Positions 35,501-47,500 of a stretch of DNA of 64,000 nt are shown here, piece by piece. Source of the stretch: Leptodactylus fallax (lineage: Eukaryota > Chordata > Amphibia > Anura > Leptodactylidae); NCBI GenBank assembly GCA_947044405.1, contig CAMRHE010001076.1, positions 62,001 through 126,000 of the forward strand, read 5' to 3'. The notes under the pieces were generated by a model, which saw only the letters and a program-made list of their open reading frames with translations, ran no database searches and was not told where the DNA came from. The position numbers were made by a program, and so were the translations under genes. Position 1 is the first letter of the stretch. Every line of letters starts with the position of its first letter.

Positions 35501-38500
35501 CTGTTACAATCAGCCCTTTGAGGGCAACCAGGAAGAACATAATGTATTGTTAAAACCTAAGACATTGGCATGTTACATACTATCCTCATCCTTTTCTGAA
35601 TATATCAAAAATTAAGCAATATACAAATACCGTTTAACCCTGCAAATGGTATTATGCTCCATAATGGCCCCTGCACTCAGTATTATGCCCCACAGCGGCT
35701 CCTGCACACGCTATTATGCTCCATAGTTGCCCCTGCACACGCTATTATGCTCCATAGTTGCCCCTGCACACGGTGTTATGCTCCATAGTTGCCCCTGCAC
35801 ACGTTATTATACTCCATAGTGGCCCCTGCAATCAGTATTATGCTCCTTAGTGGCCCCTGCATTGGTATAATGCTCTATAGTGGCCCCTGCAAATTATATT
35901 ATGCTCCATAGTGGCCCCTGCACATGGTATTATGTCCCATAGTGACCCCCCCCACCTATGAACTATTATTATACTCTGGGGTCTTTTCAGACCCCAGAGT
36001 ATAATGATCGGAGACCCAGGTGGTGACAAACATAAAACCAGTGTTACTTACCTGGGCTCCGGTGCGCTCCCTGCGTTCGGCCTTCTTCAATGTCGCACAG
36101 ACCGGCGTCGCGACATAATGACGTCGGCCTGGCTCACGTGACGCCTGGGACGTCATCAAAGAAGGCCGAAGCCTGCTGGGAGTAACATCGGATCGCTGGA
36201 GAGGTGAGTAGCATTGGTTTTTATGTTTATCACCTCCCCTGGGTCTCCGATTATTATACTCCGGGGTCTGAAAAGCCCCCGGAGTATAATAATAGTAGTA
36301 TTTGATGGGGTTCGCCGGCCTCACTTACCATCCCCGCTCCTGCACACAGCCGCTTCTGCGTCCCATAGCAGAAGGGGAAGCGGGGGCGGCCACGACCAGC
36401 AGCGGGGATCGATAAGTAAATAGGCCGTTACGTGCCAGGGATGCTCCAGCAGGCAACGGCCTATTTATATATATAAAAAAAACTTATCCTCACCTACCTC
36501 CGATGCCTTGATGCAGCCGTGGCCTCCTCCTCTTCTTGTCCCCGACGTCTGCGTGTCAGCGTAGGAGGCGCGATGACGTCATTGTATCGCCGCCTGCGCT
36601 GACATGCAGAGGTCTCGTAAACCAGCCCAGGACAGGTATCGCGTATGGTTTTTTTTTTTTTTTTTTTAAGCGGCCTGTCCTGGGCTGGTTTACATTACAT
36701 AGACAATAAAAAATGCCGCGGCCCTGTGGGCCATATAAGTGTCGGGCCGGATAACAGAAGGCAGCGGGCCGGATTCGGCCCGCGGGCCTTGTGTTTGACA
36801 CCTGTGCCCTATCCAGTACATAGGGGATTACGTTAAATGCCCAAAATACCCCTTTAACTTCAACATAAATGCAATGTTTTTTTCCGCTGTAGAGGCACTG
36901 TATAATTTGCTGCTTGGGTCCACCATTTTAAGTGTTCCTAAACATTTGGGAGACTATGTATGTACATTATTCTGGTCATTATATGACTTGTATTATGCAT
37001 TGAGCAGTTTTCCCCCTGCAGGCTCTATCTCTAATTCTCAGTTCTCATTGAGCTGGTGAGTAGAGACCAGATGCTATGGTGATGTCTCCCATAGACTACA
37101 CAAGAAAACAGGAGATTCTGCTCCATAATCACCGACAGTCTATCCGGGAGACCAAGATGGATTTAGTAGCGATTTCAGCGAGAGGGAAGAGTTAAAGAAA
37201 ATTACCAATTTTTTAAACCAAGTTTTTACATAAAATATAGTTTTAACTTTTTTATGATTTCTTTTTACATTTTCCATGTTTGTATTAATGTGTAAAAAAA
37301 AAAAAAAAGTACTATATCCTGCAATTTTCACTTCGTGCGAACACTAAGCCTAATAATAGACTGACCTTTAACAATTCTGTAGGGGTTTTCTTTGCATCAA
37401 TTTATTTACTTCTTTATATTACTTTATTTACTCATTTACTTAACAGGCAGGATTACAATAGATAACACTTCCATAGATAACACCACTGAGCCATCATTAC
37501 ATCACTACTGACAATAGATGATGTCACAGCTTATCTCCTCCTCCCTCCCTGCACAGAGCATGTCTAGAAAACTCTCCCATAGACCTTAATGAATCCTCTC
37601 CAGACTATTGCTGAATATAGCCATGAGACTACTGTAAAGCATTTCACTAAATGCTGTTAACAGAGCAAAGGAGAAGCTTAGGCAAGATGGCCGCCCTCAT
37701 AGTCATGTAAAAAAAATGCAATCGGAAAATAAAAACATTAGAAAATGTGATAAATTTAACTATCTGGTTTTAATGAATGAAAATATGGCAAAACTTTCCT
37801 TTTAAGGAGGTAAAATGAGACTGATAAGTGGAGAAAGAAGTATTTTTTTAAGTTATATTACAATATCTTATATCTGTTTGTACTATTGATTTTTGCAAAG
37901 TTTTAGTCACCATCTAAAGTTGTGGTGTCCCCCCCAGTGGGGGCTTTTGTTACAAAATAGGATTGTAGATAGTGAGCAACTCCTTTAACCTCTGCACATT
38001 CTCTGATATAAGTGACTGTACTGCGGAGTTACTTGCAGGTACTTTCCCTGTAATTGAGGATCATGTGCTAGGAATACTGTCAGGAGACCTTTGTTTGCTT
38101 TTCCTCACAACCATTGGAACGGATAGGAGGCGGCTGCTGGAATAGACACATGACACATATAACAATTAGAAGGATTTCTAAACAGGAAATCATACCGGAA
38201 GCATGAGACGCTGCTGCTCTGGGGCGACTTCCTCCTCTTTGGGATCTTTCCCTTCACTTTGCACAGAGTATAGGGAAGTGTTTTCACTGTTATTCAGAGT
38301 GCCAGGAATGAGAGAACTCTGATAATGAGGAAAACAGACGGCGGTCACATGACGTCCCCGAGCCTGCGACACCAAAACACCACACAACCTTCAAAGGGTC
38401 TTTTAAAGTAATATTAATATTCAGAATTCAGAGAACTGTCCACTTTGCCGGTATGTGCCCAGGTGCTGGAAATATCAGTGTTGTTAGTTTCGGCAACGAT

Positions 38501-41500
38501 ATTTCCCCATTGTCAGAAGTACAGTAACTCTCCCCCCTGTCAGTACAAGCCTATGGAAGAGTACAGTCGGGAGGGAGGGCATTCATTACATCCCAGTGGT
38601 GACACTAGGCTGTAAGGCCCGCCCTTCTAACAGTGGGGAGATATTGGTGCCGAAATTAACGGCACCAAAATCTCCAGCACAAAGGGGACATACCGGGAAA
38701 CCGTCTTTCTAGCGACATACCGCACATCTATGAGGATGTGAAAGGTCCTCTTTAATGATGATTTATGTACGAGGTTTAATATGTGTGCAGGTAGTGATGA
38801 TTTATATAGGAAGCTTTATATGTGTATAGGTGATGATAAGTTGTATAGGAGGCTTAATATGTGTGCAGGGGATAATGATTTATATAGGAGGCTTTATATG
38901 TGTGCAGGTAATGGTGCAATATTGTGATTAGTGATAATATATCTGCTGCTCACCTCATTCTTATCTTTAGTTTTTCCTAAAAGAAACAAATACAAATTGA
39001 CATTAGGCCTTTACTAGCTCATCTTTATCTCAATCTGAAATAATTCTGTACGTAAAGAACATGTATAAAGTTTTCTTGTGAGCACTATTACTTACTTTTG
39101 TAAAGAAAGATTCCAATGATTACCACTAGTAGGGCGAGACTAACCAGTATGGGAAGTGTTATATACAAATCTGAAATAGAAAAAAAAGATGAAAAATAGC
39201 AAAAACAAACAAGTGCATGTTCCACAGAAATTATCAGCAGAAAAATCTCAGCAGAACTTAAAGCATACCTAACCTTTTAACAAATGTCGCATAGATCAAT
39301 AGTACAGTGTGTGTACGTGAGGAGTAATGACAATTCTGGTCATTGTATGACTAATATTTTGTTATTTCTTCCTCTGTAAGCTATATATGGAGTTTGCATT
39401 CCTCTGTTGGATGTGGAATAACTGCCATACACTGCAAGTACAGGAGAATCTGCTCTATAACTGTGTCTCTGTAACTGCCCCAGAACCCTGCAAGACATAT
39501 ATACAGTAAAGTGCTTTGATCATGATAGAAAGCTCCTATTTAGCTCCGGCATCACACCAAACCTGTTTCCTTTCTTATCTCCTGCACGTTCTGATCTTCC
39601 TACCCTCCCCTCTCCATAGAGTTCCATAAATACATGTAACCTTAATCATGTGACCTACAGTTTGTTTTAAGACAGATATAGCAGAGATTTTCAGAGTAAA
39701 AGTCATTTGTGCAAAGGAAGGATGAACAGGGAAACAGCATGAAAAAAAACAGAAAGAAGCATTTCTCTCTGATACAATGTATTGCAAAGGTTCTTATAAT
39801 CACCTATACTATTCATTTATGCAAAGTTTGCTGAAAAGTTATGAGAGGACAATTTAGGCTGCATTCACATCATGGTTTTGCCCTACTTTTTTTTTTTTTT
39901 TACATACATACTAAAGGGCCCATAGGGTTCAATTAGTCAGAAAGGGAACAGTAGAGTATTTCTTCTCCTCCATCTGACCATTATCTATGTCAGTATATCG
40001 CAAAAAATGGTATGGAATAGCATACTAGTTGCCACTGCTCCATCCCACAATGTCCTGTAAAAAAGTGATGTGCTGGACACCCACATGACCACTGTTTCAT
40101 TGAGTGACATCAGCAGGATCTGCTTCTTTAAGGCTAAAATTGAAGTCACCACAGTCACCCTCCACCCCAGTTATTAGAACTTACGTAATCCTGCTGGGTC
40201 ATCCGGTGGTTTGGTTGGCTCTGAAAATATGAAAAGTACATTCAAGAGTGAGCCAAACAAAAACTCTTATATCAATAGGCTCCCAGTTCTATGTATGGCC
40301 CCTGGTAACCGGTCCTTACTAGGTTTCCTGCATTTGCCCACCTTCTTTGCCCTGGCCCCATCTCATCCCTTCTGTCGGGATTGATTGGGAGGCCCCATGC
40401 ACATTAGATGGTTGACCAATCGCACCAAAATCTGCAGGTTCAGTGGACATTAATCTAACATGTAGGGTCAGCTTTAGTTCTAACTTTTACCAGAGCCCAA
40501 GCAAGACACTTCTGTCAAGAAACAGAGACTTTAGCTTTATGTGTAAATAGAGAAGGAATATTCTGCGCCTCCAAACCAATGTACATTATATTCTTCTTAT
40601 TTATTTGTAACAGTGAGCAAACAATGACAAAGATAAAGGAAGAGCGACCAACAGCACTTTGAATGCAGCTCTTGATGTGTATGGAGAAAATGACAGGGAC
40701 TAACTTAAAGTGTACCTCCTCTTATAGCACAACTTTCCATAAATGAATAGTAAACGTGAATATAAGAAACATTGTAACATATTTTATTAAAGAATTCTGT
40801 TTCCTTCTCCACTTATCAGGCTGCAGTCACACTAGCGTTGTGTGACCATTCGGGGACTCCATCTCCCATTCTGCTCAAAATAAGTGGAGAAACCAGGCGG
40901 ACCCCACTTTTTAAGTGGATATGGTTTTTGTTTTTTGGGTCCCCAAGCGGACCCGAAGAACAGAAAATTGAACGCTAGTGTGAACCTAGCGTCAGGCTGC
41001 TCTCCTCCTTATCTTCACAACGTTTATTCATTCTCTCTTTAGCTTCACACAGAAGTCTATGGAGATGGAAAGGGGAGGAGTAAGCTGCCAGCAGATTTAC
41101 TGCCTCATTCTGTGCGGTGGTAGAGTCTTATCTTGAAGATACAGCTATGTCAGAAGAGCTCCCCCATTCATAGTGTAGAAGTCATTTCCAGCAGTCTCCT
41201 CCCCCTCCCCTCTCTATAGACTTCTATGTTAAAAAAGTAACTCAGCCTGATAAGTGGAGAAGGAATCAGATTTCTTTAATAAGATCTATTACAAAGTTTC
41301 TTATATTCACCTGTACTATCCATGTATGAGAGACTGTTTTTATAAATGGAGGTACACTTTAAACTCCTAAACTCCTATTTACTTAACACAAATTCATTCT
41401 GCCAGGCCATAATCTTTACAGCTTCCAAATTCCAAATATTTTCTGCCTAGGAATCCTTTTCTCCCTTCAATTACCTGTTCTTTGTTCAGGTACATTTGTA

Positions 41501-44500
41501 AAATCTACGGACTCCGGCACTAAAAACAATAAAAATGATTATATATAGTGAATGTTAAAAGCAAGAACTTACATAGGAGTCTTCTGTGTTCACTTACCTG
41601 CTTTGTATCTTGTTACATTATTGGAAGAATCTATGGGAAGCGGTACTAAAGAAAATAAAAAATTATTACATGTAGTAGTAAATGTTAAAACAAGACTTTA
41701 AATAGAAAAGGGGGCTACTAATGTGAGACGTAGGTATATCAATATAAGCTGTACGGTAAGGGGTACCAACGTGAGACACTTGGGTTATTAATGTGGGATA
41801 TTGGGGTACTAATGTAGGAAATATAGAAATAGCATGGGGACACACTGTAGCAATCAGTGCAGTTTTTATTGCACTATTTATTATGCTATTTAGTGGGTAG
41901 TACAGATGTATGCCCATCTTTGACAGATTAGTGCTCGGCTCCCTGACTTCTCTGCTCACCAGTTTCATAAGCTTAGAGGGTACATTGGCAATGGCACCGA
42001 TCATAGATTCAGCCAAGTGATCATTGACATTGGGAGTCCCTTGTTTGGAGATGTTCATTTAATATATTGCCTTCCTATCGCACAAGCCAGGGTGCCACTG
42101 TCATAGATACCCAAGCTTTGGGATGGAGAAATATCAGTACAAGTTGCCCCGAATGATATAAAATGTAGACCGTACCAGTCTGTCTGTCCTTCACGTTGGC
42201 TTTGGTTGAGGTAGAAATTGATGGAATGATGTTTTCACAAACTGTATCAGTAGTTGAGGTACAATTCTCCTTAATGCGTTGACGATCACCACACCTTAGG
42301 AGAGATAAATGATCTAGTTACTTCTCAAGTCAGGCAGATGGGTGTACAGTGTTATATGTTCATCTCAGTAAATTAGAATATCATCAAAAACTAATTTTTT
42401 TTTTTTAGTAATTCAATTGAAAAAGTAATACACATATATTATATTGAGTCATTACAAACAGAGTGAACTTTTCCAAGTGTATATTTATGTTAATGTTGAT
42501 GATTATGGCACAGCCAAGGAAAACCCAAAAGTCAGTATCTCAGAAAATTAGAATATTATATAAGACCAACTGTAAAAAAATTATTTAACACAGAAATGTT
42601 GGCCAAATGAAAAGCTCGTACAGTAAACGCCCTCAATACTTGGTCGGGGCTCCTTTTGCAGGAATGACTGCATCAATGCGGCGTGGCATGGAGGCGATCA
42701 GCCTGTGGCACTGCAGAGGTGTTATGGAAGACCAAGTTGCATTGTTGGGCCTGGTGTCTCTCGTCTTCCTCTTGACAATACCCCATAGATTCTCTATGGG
42801 GTTAAGGTCAGGCGAGTTTGCTGGCCAATCAAGCACAGTGATACTGTGGTTATTACACCAGGTATTGGTACTTTTGGCAGTGTGGACAGGTGCCAAGTCC
42901 TGTTGGAAAATGAAAATTCCATCTCCAAAAAGCTTGTGGGCAGAGGGAAGCATGAAGTGTTCTAGAATTTCCTGGTAGACGGCTGCGTTGACTTTGGTCT
43001 TGATAAAACACAGTAGACCTACACCAGCAGATGACATGGCTCCCCAAACCATCACTGATTGTGGAAATTTCAGACTAGACCTCAAGCAGCTTGGATTGTG
43101 GCCTCTCCACTCTTCCTCCAGACTCTGGGACCTTGATTTCCAAATGAAATGCAACATTTACTTTCATCTGAAAACAACACCTTTAATCACTGAGCAACAG
43201 TCCAGTTCTTTCTCTCCTTGGCCCAGGTAAGACGCTTCTGGCGTTGTCTATTGGTCATGAGTGGCCTGACACGTGGAATGTGACACTTGTAGCCCATGTC
43301 CTGGATACAATGTCTGTGTGTGGTGGATCTTGAAGCCCTGACTCCTGCAGCAGGCCACTCCTTGTGAATCTCCCCAAAATTTTTGAAAAGCCTTTTCTTA
43401 ACAATCCTGTCAAGGCTGCGGTTATCCCAGTTACTTGTGCACCTTTTTCTACCACACTTTTTCCTTCTACTCAACTTTCCATTAATATGCTTTGACACAG
43501 CCAGCTTCTTTAGCAATGACCTTTTGTGGCTTTCCCTCCTTGTGGAGCGTGTCAATGACTGTCTTCTGGACATCTGTCAAGTCAGCAGTCTTCCCCATGA
43601 TTGTGTCTCCTACTGAACCAGACTAAGGGACCTTTTTAAACGCTTAGGAAGCCTTTGCAAGTGTTTTGGGTTCATTCTTCTAATTTTCGGAGATAATGAC
43701 TTTGGGTTTTCCTTGGCTGTAAGCCATAATCATCAACATTAACAGAAATAAACACTTGAAAAAGTTCACTCTGTTTGTAATGACTCAGTATAATAGATGT
43801 GTTTCACTTTTTCAATTGAATTACTAAAAAAAAAAAAATAACTTTTTGATGATATTCTAATTTATTGAGATGCACTAGTGTGTGTATATATATATATATT
43901 TTATAGCGTCCTGCTCTTGTGTCTGTGGTGTACAAATACATTGTACAAATAACCATACATAATATCAAAAAATCGTGCCATATATTGGCCAATAACACCT
44001 ATGTTACAGTATATGGAGTCCCCACTGTCTTATAGGACACAAATAATATCCTGTACCTAAATAGCTGTGCCACTCTCTGCAAATCCTGCCATACCGTGTC
44101 AGGATGACACCAACATACACTGACCAAGTTACAACTTCATACATCATGTGATCTAATAATAGTGATATACAATGTCTAAATTAAACTGCTATCCAAATAA
44201 TAATAAGATGTGGTCAACACAAACATTGGGTGCTAGGTCATTTGTGAGACCCCCTTCAGTCAACCTAGGAGGATGCACCCTGTGCAACTGTGTCCGGGGT
44301 GACCATGATTCAACAGAGGCCCTCCTTCATACTCCAGCAGGGTCATTGGTTAAACCCGGGCATCAGCACATGGAATAATCATATTAGACAACTCCATTTC
44401 CATCTGGACCCCTTTTTTTGTGGGGGGGTTTTGGTGAACACAGGTTTTTCTCACTGGGTTGAAGGTCACCTTACAGGTGCAAGTTAAATTAATGGGTTAA

Positions 44501-47500
44501 CCACTTTGGGCAACCTCCTTCTTATATACCCTGTAATACAGGAAGGGTTCTTTTCAGTGGAGAGGCTCTTACTATAAAGAACCTGTATTACTCCGAGATC
44601 TACAGACTATGGGCGCTGTGCATTGGTGGAACGTTGCTGCATTCACTGACAGGGTAATCTATTTTTTTGTGGTTTTGTGGTTTGCATCTTATACCATACC
44701 TTGAGCAGCGGTTACACATTTCACAGGGTTCATCAGGGCTACAATAATAACCGGGTTTGCATTTACATACTGCATTGGATATTGTGGTACACTCCTGCAC
44801 CAATACTTTATCTGCAACACAGAAAGGGTATAAACCAGTGAGCCATATGTACTAATACTAAATATAACATTACTAAAGGTCTCTTTCTAAGATGTGTTAA
44901 GAGCATTGTTCTTTGGACTATGGGCCTAATTCAAGGTCTATAAAAGGAATTTGTTGTCAATTATTATATTTATTTATTAAAATCAAATAGTGAAAATTAT
45001 CACTTTTTTCCAATCTGTTTTTATTTTCTGTTTGTAGATTTTTTTTATTCTATGTTCTGTATATGATTGTGGGGGCGGCCATCTTCCCTGAGCTTCTCCT
45101 CTGCTCTATTAACAGCATTTAGTGATCTGCTTTACAGCAGTTTCAAAGTCATAGGCAGCAGTAAACTGGAGCCGACTCATTGTTGTCTATGGGGGAGTTT
45201 TCTAGACATGCTCTGTGCAGGAGGGAAGGAGATAAGCTGTCACATCATCTATTGTCAGTAGTGGATGTAATGATGGCTCAGAGGTGTTATCTTCTATTGT
45301 AATAATGTCTGTGATGTAAATGAGCAGACTGATGCAAAGAAAACCCTACAGTATTGGCAAAATTCTTAGAAATATGTTTAACATAAAAAGCTTAAAAAGA
45401 AAAGAAATAGATCACTTCTGGTGACCTATTCCCTTAAGGTCCGCCAGTTTTTGCTTTTTGTTAAGGATAAAAACAATGAATATTGGGAAGTACAGTATTT
45501 ATTATCAGCATTGGAAGTAGCTAATTTCTTTCCCACTTGGACCCTCCCTTTTTGTTGGGTGTAGTGTGGAGCCAGTGGCGTAACTAGGAATGGCTGGGCC
45601 CCAAGGCGAACATTTGACATGGGGTCCCCCCCCCCCGAACCGCTGCCCCCAATCGCCCCCCCCTGGACCGCCCCCTCCAACCCCCCCCCCCCCAAAAAAA
45701 AACGCATTCCTGCGCACACTATTATGTGCCATAGTGGCCCCTGCACACAGTATCATGCCCCACAGTGGCCCCTGCACACAGTATCATGCCCCATAGTGGC
45801 CCCTGCACACAGTGTCATGCCCCATAGTGGCCCCTGCACACAGTATCATGCCCCATAGTGGCCCCTGCACACAGTATCATGTCCCATAGTGGCCTCTGCA
45901 CACAGTATCATGCCCCACAGTGGCCCCTGCACACAGTATCATGCCCCACAGTGGCCCCTGCACACAGTATCATGCCCCATAGTGGCCCCTGCACACAGTA
46001 TCATGTCCCATAGTGGCCCCTGCACACAGTATCATGCCCCATAGTGGCCCCTGCACACAGTATCATGCCCCATATTGGCCCCTGCACACAGTATCATGCC
46101 CCATAGTGGCCCCTGCACACAGTATCATGCCCCATAGTGGCCCCTGCACACAGTATCATGTCCCATAGTGGCCCCTGCACACAGTATCATGTCCCATAGT
46201 GGCCCCTGCACACAGTATCATGCCCCATAGTGGCCCCTGCACAGAGTATCATGCCCCATAGTGGCCCCTGTACAAATTATCATTCCCCATAGTGGCCCCT
46301 GTACACACTATTATATGTCTCATTGTGGACCACCCATGAACAATTATTATACTGTGGGGTCTTTTCAGACCCCAGAGTATAATGATCGGAGACCCAGGGG
46401 AGGATACAAACATAAAAAAATAACGTTGCTTACCTGTTCCTCGCTCCGGTCTAGTCGCTGCTGCTTCGGCCGCCTTCAGTGTTGGACCAGGCCGGCGTCA
46501 CGTGATGCGGGCAAGGCGTCGCGACGCAAAATGACGTCGGAGACGTCACCAAACAGGCCCGAAGCCTGGAGAAGCGCAGGAGAGGTAAGTACATAGTTTT
46601 TTATGTTCCCTCACCTCCCCTGGGCCTCCGATTATTATACTCTGGGGTCTGAAAAGACCCCGGAGTATAATGATAGCAGAGATTGTGGTGTTCGGCCTGC
46701 GGCCTCACATACCGGAAGCGCAGGCGGCCGTGAGCGGGACCCCGGGGAACGGTAAGTATATAGGGCCCGTTACCTGCTGGGGTTACTCCAGCAGGTAACG
46801 GACTATTAAAAAAAAAAAAAAAAAAGCATCGGGGGCCCGCGGACCCCATAATGTCCCGGGCCCTGTGGCAGCTGCTACCGCTGCTACCCCGATAGTTACG
46901 CCCCTGTGTGGAGCCTCTAAAATGTACATCTCGTTGAGTCAGTGCAGAAACATATGAATACTTGGAGCTGCCCCCCACGCTGATAGCACTATGGTAGAGT
47001 CCAAGTATCTGGACCGCCTGTGATCAGTGTAAAACGCTCAAATTGTTATTTTTCTAGCACTAAATGTACATTACCATCTGTACAGATGTGGCAAGGCTCG
47101 CACTTTTCCAGTCCATTGTGGTCAACAGTAAAAGATTCTCCTGGAGTGCAACGCTTACAAGTTCCACGGGCATGGTTCTCAGTACAAGGTGCATAGACGT
47201 AGGTGCCTGGTACAAGAAATAATATACAATGAAAAAAATTTACAATTACTCCTGCAAAGACAGCTACAGTAAAATTCCCTTAAAGGAAGTGTGTCACCGG
47301 AACCCAGCATATCACCGCAGCCCTGCAGATAGATAGGTTAGTGTCACCAAAACCCAGCATATCACCCCAGCCCTGCAGATAGATAGGTTACTGTCACCAA
47401 AACCCAGCATATCACCCCAGCACTGCAGATAGATAGGTTACTGTCACCAAAACCCAGCATATCACCCCATCCCTGCAGATAGATAGGTTACTATCACCAA

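Noticed and set aside
36556..36801. Possible CpG island or promoter in the GC-rich stretch 36040-36800
   Set aside because: The GC-rich sequence is the core of a hAT-type MITE and recurs in the second MITE at 46440-46870.
41666..42058. 130-codon minus-strand frame beginning MNISKQGTPNVNDHLAES
   Set aside because: Lies in gene A intron 5 next to repeat-like sequence; I recognise no family and see no splice or start support. It could be a fragment of an unknown retroelement.
45700..46320. CRISPR-like array of 31-bp units
   Set aside because: Units are contiguous with no unique spacers and the context is a vertebrate transposon; it is a minisatellite.
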